64,000 nucleotides of DNA from Nostoc sp. KVJ3 (GCF_026127265.1 NZ_WWFG01000002.1:3319501-3383500), one strand, 5' to 3'; counted from the first letter of the stretch, positions 1 through 8,858 are shown. Made by a program: numbers and translations. Notes: generated from the letters alone by a model not told the origin.

Positions 1-37
1 CCACATTATCAGTAATTCTTGCTGCCGGTTTACCCAT
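1..37 (-). CDS. PAAR-domain spike-tip protein, 5' end only
   Basis: Only the first dozen codons are inside the window (reading MGKPAARITDNV on the minus strand). The start codon at 37-35 is preceded by a strong ribosome binding site (AGGAGGTT, about 42-49). 'PAAR.TD' near the N-terminus is the usual opening of PAAR proteins, which cap the VgrG spike of type VI and extracellular contractile injection systems. It lies just downstream of vgrG on the same strand, the order seen in Afp/PVC-type clusters (Afp8 then Afp10, with a gp25 gene often between). Identification rests on this short motif plus context; the rest of the gene is off the left edge. Confidence 0.75.
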   Translation of the reverse strand, partial: MGKPAARITDNV

Positions 38-73
38 AACAACCTCCTATAGTGTCTTTAATCTCTTGCCTCT

Positions 74-143
74 GTGTTCTCTGCGTCTCTGTGGTTAGAT
101 AAATTACTTTTAAACCGCAGAGGCACAGAGAGCGCTGAGAAAA
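74..143. repeat. Inverted repeat between PAAR and vgrG genes
   Basis: The spacer carries an imperfect inverted repeat: the left arm reads CTCTGCGTCTCTGTGGTT and the right arm starts AAACCGCAGAGGCACAGAG, with an A/T-rich loop between. The same 'CGCAGAG/CCAAGGACGC' vocabulary recurs at 15740-15960, so this looks like a dispersed genomic repeat rather than an operon-specific signal, although it can form a hairpin in the transcript. Confidence 0.55.
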
Positions 144-154
144 AACATAGAAAA

Positions 155-1900
155 TTAATTAAGGCGAATCATCGCACCTTTAACTGTAATCACGCCGTTG
201 GCTGAAATGTCTATATTTCCAGCAGCATCTAATGACATATTACCTGTTGATTTCACTGAAACAGATTTACCCATATCGTCCATTTTGATTTTATGACCGC
301 CTGTGGTTTCAATCTCTATACAGCGATCGCTATCATTGAGATATATTTTGTGGCCACCTGTAGTTTCTACGCGAATACCTGTTTTACTACTTCCTTTATC
401 TTCTTCAACAAACTGTAAAACATGACCTACACGAGTCTTAATGGTGCGTAACCTTACACTACCTGTAACTGAATCACTTACCTTTTCTGGTGGTGCATCC
501 TTCCCGTTCCATACCCCACCAATGACATAAGGACGGTGAATATCGCCATGTTCAAAACCTACCAAAACTTCATCGCCTACCTCTGGTAAACAGTCGAAAC
601 CTCGATTTGAACCGGCTCCCACAGCTACAACTCTCGCCCAGTCACTTGTATGTTCTTCTGTGAGAGTGGGAAACATTAACTTCACTCTACCCCATGACCG
701 TGGGTCTTTGTTATCAGTCACAATTCCTACTAATAGAGTCTCAGACGGCTGGAGGCGTTTTTCTGGGGAGAGAGTTGTGAATAAGTTACCAGAACGGAGT
801 CCCCGGACGCTGAAATCAGTTTCATAAACGCGCTGACTGAAGAAATGGCGCGTTTCTGTAACATAATATTTACCACTATAGCGATCGCCCATACCATTAA
901 GATTAATAACCCGTCCAGGACGAATCTCAGGATTCCCTTCTCCTTTGGCATCTGCATAAACAAATTCTCCTCCCAGTTCATCACACAAAGCCTGAGCCAT
1001 AGCCTTTGCTTGATCTTGACTGGCAACAGGTTTATCTACAACAATCATTTTAGGGGAATTCTTGGGGGAATTAAGATTAGAAAATGCATTAATAGTACTA
1101 CTTCCTAGCTCATTACCTGTCTGGGTTATTTGCTTCTCTTTCTGGACTGTTGCGCTAATTAATTTTTTCTTGGTATAGTCCCAAGCGCGTACTTCCACAG
1201 AACTCACCTGTTCGGCACTGGTGACGCGGGTACTAAATTTATTAATACCAAGTAGCCATTTTAGTGATAAAGCTTGCTGAACTTTTGGTTTGTGGAAATT
1301 TAGTTTTCCCTCTGTAATAAATAGTTCAAAACCAATACGGGCAGCCCTTTCTCGCAAAAATTCCATATTAGTTTGATTTTCTTGGAAGACATAGTCATGA
1401 ACTTCACCAGTTGCCTCTATCTTGCCAGGTTTTATACCTACTTCTTCAATTATTTTTTTAACTATATCGCTATCAGTTTCATTTAAAAAAGAGCGATTAT
1501 AGCGACCTTTATGCAGACGATGGGAAATATCATAACCGCGAACAATGATGTCAGCTTCAGATTTTTCATTGAAGTGAACTTCCATCGCTGTAATTTCGCC
1601 TTCAATCAGGAATTTTCCTACCTCCTCTTGAAAATTATTATCTTGAGTAGTACTCGAAGTAAAACCCAATTTCACTTTTTTACCAATTTTAAAAAACTGA
1701 TCGTGTCGCCAAGGCTTGTTTTCTGGTCGATCAGACGTGGAAATATAGCTATTATGTATAACTAGCGTAAACATTGCTGGTAAATGAAGGCTTTCTTCGA
1801 CAGTGATTTGCAACACATCCTTTATTAATTCAAGAGAAGCAGGTTTTCCTTCTATCTCGATTTTAGGTTCGCTTAAATAAAGACTTTGTTTAGGAGACAT
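155..1900 (-). CDS. VgrG-like spike protein of a contractile injection system (Afp8-like)
   Basis: 581 aa, the length of eCIS VgrG proteins (gp27-like plus gp5-like parts). Residues about 1-380 look like the phage late-control gpD/gp27 fold (for example 'FLRERAARIGFELF', 'RPGRVINLNGMGDRYSGKYYV'). Residues about 390-470 are the gpV/gp5 OB-fold ('VGIVTDNKDPRSWGRVKLMFP', then 'VGDEVLVGFEHGD' and 'RPYVIGGVWNG'). The C-terminus has the repeated 'ETTGGHKI.L.D' strands leading into the beta-helical needle. It trimerises to form the membrane-piercing spike below the tube and usually carries PAAR. It lies between the Afp7-like gene and the PAAR gene on the same strand. No effector extension is visible, so this is a structural spike. 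Confidence 0.93.
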   Translation of the reverse strand: MSPKQSLYLSEPKIEIEGKPASLELIKDVLQITVEESLHLPAMFTLVIHNSYISTSDRPENKPWRHDQFFKIGKKVKLGFTSSTTQDNNFQEEVGKFLIEGEITAMEVHFNEKSEADIIVRGYDISHRLHKGRYNRSFLNETDSDIVKKIIEEVGIKPGKIEATGEVHDYVFQENQTNMEFLRERAARIGFELFITEGKLNFHKPKVQQALSLKWLLGINKFSTRVTSAEQVSSVEVRAWDYTKKKLISATVQKEKQITQTGNELGSSTINAFSNLNSPKNSPKMIVVDKPVASQDQAKAMAQALCDELGGEFVYADAKGEGNPEIRPGRVINLNGMGDRYSGKYYVTETRHFFSQRVYETDFSVRGLRSGNLFTTLSPEKRLQPSETLLVGIVTDNKDPRSWGRVKLMFPTLTEEHTSDWARVVAVGAGSNRGFDCLPEVGDEVLVGFEHGDIHRPYVIGGVWNGKDAPPEKVSDSVTGSVRLRTIKTRVGHVLQFVEEDKGSSKTGIRVETTGGHKIYLNDSDRCIEIETTGGHKIKMDDMGKSVSVKSTGNMSLDAAGNIDISANGVITVKGAMIRLN

Positions 1901-1993
1901 AAGTAGTAATAGAGATATTTAAAATGTTCAACAATTCTGTAGCTTGCTTCCCTAAAAGGGTATTCTGGCTCCTGACTTCTGAATTCTTACTTG

Positions 1994-2548
1994 TTAAGTA
2001 TTTTTTCCCAGCTTAGGATTCGGCTGGCGATTTGCACCTTTAGAATTAGATTCACGTCCTCCAGGAAGATTATTTTTATCTACTTCTTGCAAGGCTATAT
2101 CTACCAGTGCCCTAACTGGTGTACCATCACTAAGAAACATATTTAAAGTGTAAGTTAAACTCGTAATTACACAATAAAAATATTCATTTCCCCATGTCAA
2201 TATGTAAACAGGTGGGCGTTTATCATTTGCTCTATTAATAGTCTCTACACCTTTTTTAATATTATCTATATACTTTTTCATCACCGACTCTTTAGTTTCG
2301 TAAGTATCATATAGCAACTGTTTCAGCGTAAACTTGTAAGGTTCAACACCAGAAAAATTTACTTTCGGAAGTAGAGTAGTTCCTCTATTACCTTGCTTAC
2401 TTTCCCATTTCACAGTCCGAGCAAAACTAATATCTGTGGGATTAAACATTAATTCAATATCTGGCGCTTCACTGTTATAAGCTACAAGTTTGGCTTTCTC
2501 AAGTTGCGGTTGACGCTTTTGAATAACAATAATTGCGGGACTTGCCAT
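1994..2548 (-). CDS. Contractile injection system tube/baseplate protein, Afp7-like
   Basis: 184 aa. The N-terminal part ('KAKLVAYN', then 'IELMFNPTDISFARTVKWES') is the hallmark of the CIS tube-protein N-terminal family (Afp7/Pvc7, related to T4 gp53/gp54-type baseplate-tube adaptors), in which 'FNP..' near residue 36 is very conserved. Afp7 homologues often have a C-terminal LysM domain; this copy stops after a polar tail ('GGRESNSKGANRQPNPKLG'), so it appears to be the short form. It would join the VgrG hub to the first tube ring. It lies 39 bp after the 998-aa gene and about 95 bp before vgrG, all minus strand and presumably one transcript. Confidence 0.85.
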   Translation of the reverse strand: MASPAIIVIQKRQPQLEKAKLVAYNSEAPDIELMFNPTDISFARTVKWESKQGNRGTTLLPKVNFSGVEPYKFTLKQLLYDTYETKESVMKKYIDNIKKGVETINRANDKRPPVYILTWGNEYFYCVITSLTYTLNMFLSDGTPVRALVDIALQEVDKNNLPGGRESNSKGANRQPNPKLGKNT

Positions 2549-2586
2549 TTGAATAGTTCTCCAAAAATTAATGATTGAATGGAAAT

Positions 2587-5583
2587 TTACCAGGGTAATC
2601 GACCTGAGTGACCACCATGACGTTCTCGCTCAATTTCTATCCGTTGTCGTAATCTGTGATAAATTTCACGGGCTAGAGCTTCCAAATCAGCCGTATCATC
2701 ATTATCATCTTCTGAAGAAGATGATAATGCACTCTGTATTGTCTCAGTTACTGGTTCTATTTCTCTAGATATGTCAGGTGGTATAACCTCTCCACCATCA
2801 GCAAAGCCTCTAGCTGAAGGAAAGTGTTTAGCAAAAATTTGTGGCGATTCTGAAACATAAGTAAATTCATAATTTTGTCTGTTAGATTCTCCATCATTAA
2901 AATTAAAGCTAGTTAATTCCTCATTATTTCCATTTAGTAAATCTTCCACACTTGACCATTGAGAAGGTGTATTTGACCATTGAGAAGATGTATTAGTGGT
3001 AGGATTTGCTTTTCGGAAAATCATAGGAGGCGATGAGTATTGAGGTGAAGGCTCATCCACATCTATTGTTTCATTTTGAAGAAGATTAAGCTGTGGAGAA
3101 TTGAGGATAGAAAGTTTCTGTTTACTAATATTCAACCCCAAGTCAGAAGGAATTAAAGAATTAGATATCTGAGGTGAATGAGTTTCAGCGCTTTTTAGCT
3201 GTAATGAAGTGTCTGAAAAAGAATCGACTTTAGTCGGAGTCTCTAGAGAAGTTGTTTCTTCTGGTTCTGTGGAATTGGGTGTCTGTAAACTTGGGAGAAT
3301 AATATCCTGCGGTGTTCCACCAGTGTTGATGTGATGTAATAGAGGTAAATTCTTCTGTGCATCCCTGGTATTAATGACAAACTCCCCAGGCGTAAGCATT
3401 GCAGGTACTGTATCCGAGGGTGCTATTTGCTGACGATTTTCAACGTGGGAGTCTGTAACGTGACCACCAGTAGCATAACCTTTAGGGGCGGGCAAATTTT
3501 GTGCGATCGCATTTTGCTCAATTTTAGGTGCTGTGCTTATCTCATTTTGGGGTGAAGTTAGGTTATCTGAGGTATCAGCAAAGGTTGGTATTTCAAGATT
3601 TTCTGATTCTACTGTTTGTTCATGAGCAATAATTTTCCTAAAAATACTTACTTCTTCAGCAATTTCAGGCGATGTGGTGGAAACTACAGGTGTTTCCGCA
3701 ATTTCAAGCGATGTGGGAGTAACTACAGATGTTTCTGCAATTTCAGGTGGTGCTAAAATGGGCTGACTTTCTGTTAACTCACTCGTAGTATCCTCAACAT
3801 TAGTATCACGTTGCAGTGAATTCACATTTACTGTTGAGACATCTGAGACATTAATCGCGATAGCAGACTGTAACTCTGAAGTTACTAACTGTTCATTATT
3901 ATCAGAGTTGCTGAATAAACTAAGTTTATCTTCAATATCGGCTGAAGTAGATGTTAACTGAACAGGTATACTAGCGGGAACATCACTCGTAACACTCGAA
4001 TCAATTTCCTGACTTGTCTTGCTATCTGGAAAAGCTTTATCAAGCAAAAAAATAGGCTTAGAATTATCCTCATTCTCTTGCAAAGAATTGGGCTGAAAGT
4101 TTAGGTTTTGGCTTGGTTTTTCCACATACTGCGAAAAGTCAGAATCAATTTCTTGTTGTATTGTAGGGATTTTTGCAACTAAAGACTCAGAATCGGGTGA
4201 AGTAAGATCCGTTCCTCCGATATTCTCATGATTCTCTAAAGAATGGAGAAAACTAGGTACATTATTAACCTCAGTTGAAGTAAGTGCTGACGATAAATTT
4301 AAATAATTATCAGTGACAGAATTATGTGTAACAAAATCATTTGCGGTACTTTCTAATATTAAGTCTGGTTCATGAATAACTGTAATCGCCTCAAAATTAG
4401 TATTAGTATTTGGTAATTCTTCAGGCTGTGATGGAGAGTTAAAGGTTGGTGAAACCTCTTTTGCTTGGATTATATTTGTTTGGTCTACGCTGATTTTATT
4501 ATCAACAATAGAAGGGACTCGATGTGTTTCAATATCCTGTTGTAGTGGAGTTTGCTGGACTGAAATATCTGAGCTATTAACTAATTCTAATGCTTCGCTG
4601 ATTATGTTTTGCTGATTATTCGAAAAATTACTAGATGGAATAAATCTTTCTTGTGCATTATTATTTGAAGGAAATTCTATAGGTAAGGTTTCGATTATTC
4701 CGCTTATATTGTTGTCTGCTTGAATCTTGCCTTGTGATGGGATAATGACTTCATCTACAGATAAATTTACACTCGAATAGCTAGATATTAACTCAGAATC
4801 TAATTGGATATTATCAGTAGTAATATTTTTAAATCCAGTCGATTTATCTTCAACAATAGGCGAAAATAATGCAGATTCACTAGACGTTATAGTTTCAGTA
4901 GAATCATCATAATTTATGGTATTCTCTGAAGCAATATCCAGTTGTAAAGCTGGGATTTCCGAATTAGTCTCAATAGACAAAGGCTTATCTGACGTTAATA
5001 AGCTATCTTCATTTAAATTAACAGTAATGTTGCTTTCGTCAATAAATTGCTCAATATTATTCGCCGCAGATGATGTAATAGCTTTTTTAGCTCTAGATTT
5101 TGACTTTTTTTCTGGCGACTGTTGAGATTTTTTTCTTTTTTTTGATTTAGATTTAACCTTTCTATCTAAATTTTGTGAGATATTATTACTCGAAATTTTT
5201 TCAATTTGAATTTGTGGTACTTTCAGAATACCATTTCTTACTGAATCAATACTATTAATGTTATAATCTGGTGGATTTCTTGAATCAGAAGAATCCAATT
5301 CAAGCAATGAAAATTCTGAAAATTCATTATTTATACTTATATCTTCAGCATCCCAACTATCCCAACCTATTAAGGGTTGAATCGATGGGTCATACTGACG
5401 AGATAATAAAAACTGAGAGGATACAACTAATGGCGATCGCATTTGGAGCTTACTTATAAAATTGCTGCGTGACTGCAAAGAGGGAGATTCCTTTTTTAAT
5501 ATTCTTTGATCGGGATTAGATAAAGATGATATTATCCCAAGAGCATAAATATTGTTTCCTAGTGGAGATTGAATAATTTGCAT
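2587..5583 (-). CDS. Large low-complexity CIS-operon protein with tape-measure-like signature
   Basis: 998 aa, not assignable to a named family. Most of the chain (about 170-690 and 750-900) is Ser/Asn/Glu/Thr-rich and looks disordered. Three ordered signals stand out. A lysine-rich patch lies at about 141-167. A segment at about 700-745 reads 'GYATGGHV', then 'SDTVPAMLTPGEFVINTRDAQ', partly repeated as 'GFADGGEV' near 923; this G-[FY]-A-x-G-G plus 'PAMLTPGEFVI' pattern is common in phage tail tape-measure and related tail proteins. The last 32 residues ('ALAREIYHRLRQR', 'RERHGGHSGRLPW') match the C-terminus of the 79-aa first gene of the operon without gaps. It lies between the tube gene and the Afp7-like gene. 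A tape-measure or tube-associated role is an inference. Confidence 0.6.
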   Translation of the reverse strand: MQIIQSPLGNNIYALGIISSLSNPDQRILKKESPSLQSRSNFISKLQMRSPLVVSSQFLLSRQYDPSIQPLIGWDSWDAEDISINNEFSEFSLLELDSSDSRNPPDYNINSIDSVRNGILKVPQIQIEKISSNNISQNLDRKVKSKSKKRKKSQQSPEKKSKSRAKKAITSSAANNIEQFIDESNITVNLNEDSLLTSDKPLSIETNSEIPALQLDIASENTINYDDSTETITSSESALFSPIVEDKSTGFKNITTDNIQLDSELISSYSSVNLSVDEVIIPSQGKIQADNNISGIIETLPIEFPSNNNAQERFIPSSNFSNNQQNIISEALELVNSSDISVQQTPLQQDIETHRVPSIVDNKISVDQTNIIQAKEVSPTFNSPSQPEELPNTNTNFEAITVIHEPDLILESTANDFVTHNSVTDNYLNLSSALTSTEVNNVPSFLHSLENHENIGGTDLTSPDSESLVAKIPTIQQEIDSDFSQYVEKPSQNLNFQPNSLQENEDNSKPIFLLDKAFPDSKTSQEIDSSVTSDVPASIPVQLTSTSADIEDKLSLFSNSDNNEQLVTSELQSAIAINVSDVSTVNVNSLQRDTNVEDTTSELTESQPILAPPEIAETSVVTPTSLEIAETPVVSTTSPEIAEEVSIFRKIIAHEQTVESENLEIPTFADTSDNLTSPQNEISTAPKIEQNAIAQNLPAPKGYATGGHVTDSHVENRQQIAPSDTVPAMLTPGEFVINTRDAQKNLPLLHHINTGGTPQDIILPSLQTPNSTEPEETTSLETPTKVDSFSDTSLQLKSAETHSPQISNSLIPSDLGLNISKQKLSILNSPQLNLLQNETIDVDEPSPQYSSPPMIFRKANPTTNTSSQWSNTPSQWSSVEDLLNGNNEELTSFNFNDGESNRQNYEFTYVSESPQIFAKHFPSARGFADGGEVIPPDISREIEPVTETIQSALSSSSEDDNDDTADLEALAREIYHRLRQRIEIERERHGGHSGRLPW

Positions 5584-5606
5584 AGTTGTATTTGAAAAAT
5601 AACCAA

Positions 5607-6131
5607 TTAGCTAGAAACGAAATATCCTGTTTTTTGATTACGTTGTACTGAAGTGCCTCCTCCTGTAGCCCTTGCAACTTGTAAACCTTCATAAGCTAAA
5701 GTTAATTCTTCAATTGCAACTGCTTTTCCATCCGCTTGGAGTGCAGGTGTTTTCCAGGTTATGGGAATAGCACCAATCAAAGTCCAACTCATCATCGTTT
5801 CACCGGCTTGATTGAAAATCAGAATATTGACATTACGCCGAGATGTTTTCTTTTGTTCATCAAAAACTGCATTCATCCAGTTCCAAAAACCTGGATGGTC
5901 GGTAAATCCTCGTTTAAGAGTTATGTCTGCAAATTCTGTATGACCTAAATAAATTCTTTGTTGGTCGTTAACACCACCTTCCTGAAAAACATTTTTCTTA
6001 ATTTGAACACTTAATCCTGAACATTCAGCGAAAGATGCAGCAATAGAACTGTCTATTTCAACGTAGAACCGATTAGTAGTGACATAATTCAATTCGTGAG
6101 TAATGTTGCCATTGTTAGCACCTGTAGCCAT
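5607..6131 (-). CDS. Phage-tail-like inner tube protein (gp19/Hcp-like, Afp1/Afp5 type)
   Basis: About 174 aa, typical for T4 gp19-family tube proteins of eCIS. Diagnostic pieces are 'NRFYVEIDSSIAASFAECSGLS', cut here as 'NRFYVEI' and 'FAECSGLSVQIK', then 'ITLKRGFT', 'FWNWMN' and 'WKTPALQADG..VAIEELTLAYEG'. Hexameric rings stack to make the tube inside the contractile sheath. The start is placed at 6131 (ATG) rather than the GTG nine bases upstream because AAAGGTGG sits at proper spacing before it. The stop of the upstream gene overlaps this ATG as TAATG, which implies translational coupling. No sheath gene is adjacent in this window. Confidence 0.9.
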   Translation of the reverse strand: MATGANNGNITHELNYVTTNRFYVEIDSSIAASFAECSGLSVQIKKNVFQEGGVNDQQRIYLGHTEFADITLKRGFTDHPGFWNWMNAVFDEQKKTSRRNVNILIFNQAGETMMSWTLIGAIPITWKTPALQADGKAVAIEELTLAYEGLQVARATGGGTSVQRNQKTGYFVSS

Positions 6132-6370
6132 TACAACCACCTTTGAGAATTATAATTACCGAGTCTCTCGCGCTGCGATCGCAAATCTTCTAGCAAAAGT
6201 TTATACACGTGTTCTGTGAGTTGGTTTATTAGCAGTGAGTCGTTGAGATATTTACTTGCTGTTTTAGCCGCAATGCTGGCATCAGAACCCGCCGAAACCC
6301 CGGCGTATCCAGCAGTACCGCCAATATCTCCATCGAATGTGAAAAAATTTTGTTGCTGTTTTGAGTCCAT
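6131..6370 (-). CDS. Small CIS-operon protein, first gene of the visible operon
   Basis: 79 aa. A Gly/Ala/Ser-rich first half ('GDIGGTAGYAGVSAGSDASIAA') is followed by a C-terminal amphipathic helix ('INQLTEHVYKLLLEDLRSQRE'; R, G and W follow). That tail aligns gap-free with the end of the 998-aa protein (shared L..L....Y..L.......RER.G......W positions). Small proteins of this size next to tube genes occur in eCIS operons (Afp6/Pvc6 position), but I do not recognise a named family. The stop overlaps the next start as TAATG, and the ribosome binding site of the tube gene lies inside its last codons. It is probably a structural or chaperone-like component. Confidence 0.7.
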   Translation of the reverse strand: MDSKQQQNFFTFDGDIGGTAGYAGVSAGSDASIAAKTASKYLNDSLLINQLTEHVYKLLLEDLRSQRERLGNYNSQRWL

Positions 6371-6661
6371 AAATAAAAAATCTCTCCTAGAATCCAGGCT
6401 AAAGGTACTGCATCAGAATCAAAAGTAGCCAAAAGTCGAACTTAGTTTTTACCTGGATTCAGACTTTTGAGCAATTGTATAGGAAATGCGATCGCATACA
6501 ACATCCGCAAACCAATGGAGGTGGCGTTTGGCGCTGATTTCAGTCGGGTGAAGGTTCACACCGATGATCAATCCACTCCTTTCCCCAATGTTTATTTGAT
6601 GAAAATAATAGATCCCAAATCCGCGATAAATCACCGGACTGATTATTGTAAAGACGGCGAT
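6371..6661. other. Gene-less spacer upstream of the CIS operon
   Basis: About 290 bp between the start of the CIS operon and the end of the mbnH-like gene, both read leftwards. No convincing coding frame: the short frames on either strand lack family resemblance. It must contain the promoter for the operon if transcription starts here, but I could not pick a convincing -35/-10 pair. One HIP1 site and the hairpin at 6622-6669 are the only marked structures. Confidence 0.5.
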
Positions 6662-6669
6662 TTATCGCG
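6622..6669 (-). terminator. Hairpin over the end of the mbnH-like gene
   Basis: Perfect 11-bp arms CGCGATAAATC (6622-6632) and GATTTATCGCG (6659-6669) enclose 26 bases; the right arm contains the stop codon of the mbnH-like gene. A nested smaller hairpin (AGACGGCGA/TCGCGTCT) is also possible. There is no clean T-run on the minus strand after it, so it may stabilise the mRNA end rather than terminate transcription. Confidence 0.4.
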
Positions 6670-7876
6670 TCTCTTGCCTTAACCGAACAGTATTGACTAT
6701 GATGGGATCAATGTTTGGGTCACTGAAATCGGGATTTTTGATCAATCCTTCATCTGTTAAACTTTTTAGAAAAGCTATTAAGTCACTTTTTTCGCTTTCA
6801 GTTAGATCAAAACCGTTGATAAACTCACTTTTTAAGGGATTATCACTCCCAACTCCCGCAAACTTCCCTCCACGAATAGTTCTACCACCAGCTTTGTAGT
6901 GATCGATAACCTCTTCGAGAGTTGCAATACTGCCATCGTGCATATAGGGAGATGTTAGAGCAATATTTCGTAGGGTAGGAGCTTTAAACCGTCCCATATC
7001 GGATGGAACAGAGGTAATTTCATAAACACCTGTATTATCAGGTGGATAAGCCCCTTTACCATCAATGTTATAAAGTCCAGTGTTGTGGAAAGCAATTTCC
7101 ACAAAAGCCAGTTTTTGATGCATTATCGAATCTGTGAAATTAATCCCGCCGTGACAGTGGAAGCATTCTAGGTTTTCGCTGTTAAATAATTTTTCACCCC
7201 GTTTAGCCGCTTGAGAAATGGCATTGGAATCACCTGCAAAGCGATAGCGATCGTAGGGAGAATTAATAGAAATTAGGGTGCGTTCAAAAGTGGCTAAGGC
7301 TTTAGTAATATTATTGAGATTAATTGCATCCTCACTATCAGCAAAGGCGGCTGCAAACATCTGTCGATATTTGGAATCATTCTTTAACATTACCAATATT
7401 TGTTTTTCCCGCCCTCCCATACCCATTTCTACAGGATGTTCCCCAAACATTGGCACTAAAGCTTGTTTTTCTAACTGCTTTATTAAAGGGTTCGCCCAAG
7501 TCAATACCGGACTATAGGCTATATTAGCAAGACTCATAGCACCACGGAAGTGTGTTTCTCCAGTGGCTCCCACAGATACTGATTTACCATCAGTAAAAGC
7601 AAGTGCTTGGATATGGCAAGAAGCACAAGAAAACTTACCCGTGATTGATAAGCGCTGCTCATAAAAAAGATGCCGTCCCAACTCTACTTTTTCCGAACTC
7701 ATAGGATTATCTGCTGGCACAATTGGCTTTGGCATCCAAGCTAGAAGATTCCAATTATATTCTGAAGTTGGCGATGCTCCCAAAGCTGTACTCAGCCCAA
7801 TTGATAAGCAAATTGAGAGTAGATAAATGGTAGCTAGAAGACACCAGCGAGTTAGTTTCATTTGAGATGAAGGCAT
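6662..7876 (-). CDS. MbnH-family di-haem enzyme (cytochrome c peroxidase-like)
   Basis: About 404 aa from the ATG at 7876; an upstream in-frame ATG at 7981 would overlap the mbnP-like gene by 92 bp and delay the export signal. An N-terminal hydrophobic segment ('CLLATIYLLSICLSIGLSTALG') directs it to the periplasm. Two c-type haem motifs are visible, CASCH near the N-terminus and CFHCH near the middle, with 'SPYMHDGSIATLEEVIDHY' typical of the MauG/CcpA superfamily. Its partner immediately upstream is MbnP-like. Known MbnH enzymes form a bis-Fe(IV) state and oxidise a specific Trp of MbnP to kynurenine, making a copper site. The pairing here supports that role rather than plain H2O2 removal. 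Confidence 0.88.
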   Translation of the reverse strand: MPSSQMKLTRWCLLATIYLLSICLSIGLSTALGASPTSEYNWNLLAWMPKPIVPADNPMSSEKVELGRHLFYEQRLSITGKFSCASCHIQALAFTDGKSVSVGATGETHFRGAMSLANIAYSPVLTWANPLIKQLEKQALVPMFGEHPVEMGMGGREKQILVMLKNDSKYRQMFAAAFADSEDAINLNNITKALATFERTLISINSPYDRYRFAGDSNAISQAAKRGEKLFNSENLECFHCHGGINFTDSIMHQKLAFVEIAFHNTGLYNIDGKGAYPPDNTGVYEITSVPSDMGRFKAPTLRNIALTSPYMHDGSIATLEEVIDHYKAGGRTIRGGKFAGVGSDNPLKSEFINGFDLTESEKSDLIAFLKSLTDEGLIKNPDFSDPNIDPIIVNTVRLRQETR

Positions 7877-7889
7877 AAAATCATAACTA

Positions 7890-8858
7890 TCACTCAACCC
7901 GAAAAAATTTCTGTGAAGAAGCTGGTTTACCACCAAATGGCAGACCGAAATTAGCCATAATGCCAGTACAGTCAGCATCATCGGGAGATGACATACAGCC
8001 TGGAGGACTATTAGCTTGATTAACTGCTAGATTCGTGTTTGCTACTAACGCCGCCAAGTCAGCAATGACTACATTCTTGTTAGGATCAAACTTAGAAAAT
8101 ACCACCTTTGAGGTATTGGGATTGCTACAGCTTGATGGTTTCTGGCTGCCATCAATAGCCTGACATCCAGTACTACCTAAGTGGATAGGAAAACCAACAG
8201 TATTACCTTGTTCTCTGTGCTTTGTAGCACTTGATTGGAGGGTTTGGTTTTCTAAATCAATTCTGAGAAATTTGTAACCAAACAGCCAATTCCACCATAA
8301 TGATGTCAGATTCAGAGGTGATGGCGCGGTGACAGAATCAGCGTGATTGAGATTAAAGGGGACACCTAAAGTAAGTTGTAGTCCTTGATAATTACCTTTG
8401 GGTACTGTCCCGATAACTTGATAGTTTGTCTCCACTGTACCGTTACCACAAGCACCAGATTTATTTTCAAAGTCCAGCAAAGCGACGTTTTGGTATTGCC
8501 ATTTGCCATCCTGAGTTAAAGTCAGGGGTACAGCTTTGCCATTGAGATTAATCAAGGCAACATCAGACACATAGAAGCGGAAGTCTGAGGGAGTAATTTT
8601 TGTTGGAGGCTTACCTAAATTATAAGTCTTACCGCACTCGAAAGGCTGTTTACCAACTTTGGCATTAAATTTAATTGTGACTTCTTGGGATGAAGTTGTA
8701 GAGGCTACAGTTACAGCATAGTTCCCCAGGATAGCAACCATTGGAACTGTTGTCATTGTAATACGCCACAGGTGTTTGCCTAGATCAATCAAGATTAACT
8801 TTACGGATAACTGCATTACTTTACCTGTGTTTTGATCGAGGTGCTTACCAATTTTCAA
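7890..8858 (-). CDS. MbnP-family copper-binding protein (metallo-mystery pair, Cys-rich)
   Basis: Up to 322 aa; a second start at 8816 gives a cleaner export signal ('VPMVAILGNYAVTVAS'). Family marks: 'VTIKFNAKVGKQPFECGKTYN', quoted to 20 residues as 'TIKFNAKVGKQPFECGKTYN', then 'DFRFYVSDVALIN', 'GTVPKGNYQGLQLTLGVPF', and the Trp-rich 'LTSLWWNWLFGYKFLRID'. Cys residues occur in FEC, GAC, TGC, SSC, PGC and ADC contexts, fitting the four-Cys MbnP motif proteins. The 'WWNW' block is the likely location of the Trp converted to kynurenine by MbnH in characterised homologues. It is the first gene of a two-gene operon, 13 bp before mbnH-like, and is divergent from the TonB receptor. Confidence 0.87.
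   Translation of the reverse strand: MKIGKHLDQNTGKVMQLSVKLILIDLGKHLWRITMTTVPMVAILGNYAVTVASTTSSQEVTIKFNAKVGKQPFECGKTYNLGKPPTKITPSDFRFYVSDVALINLNGKAVPLTLTQDGKWQYQNVALLDFENKSGACGNGTVETNYQVIGTVPKGNYQGLQLTLGVPFNLNHADSVTAPSPLNLTSLWWNWLFGYKFLRIDLENQTLQSSATKHREQGNTVGFPIHLGSTGCQAIDGSQKPSSCSNPNTSKVVFSKFDPNKNVVIADLAALVANTNLAVNQANSPPGCMSSPDDADCTGIMANFGLPFGGKPASSQKFFRVE

Noticed and set aside
6449..6682. Short frames on both strands upstream of the CIS operon
   Set aside because: They overlap each other and the mbnH end, with no start signals and no similarity to CIS components.
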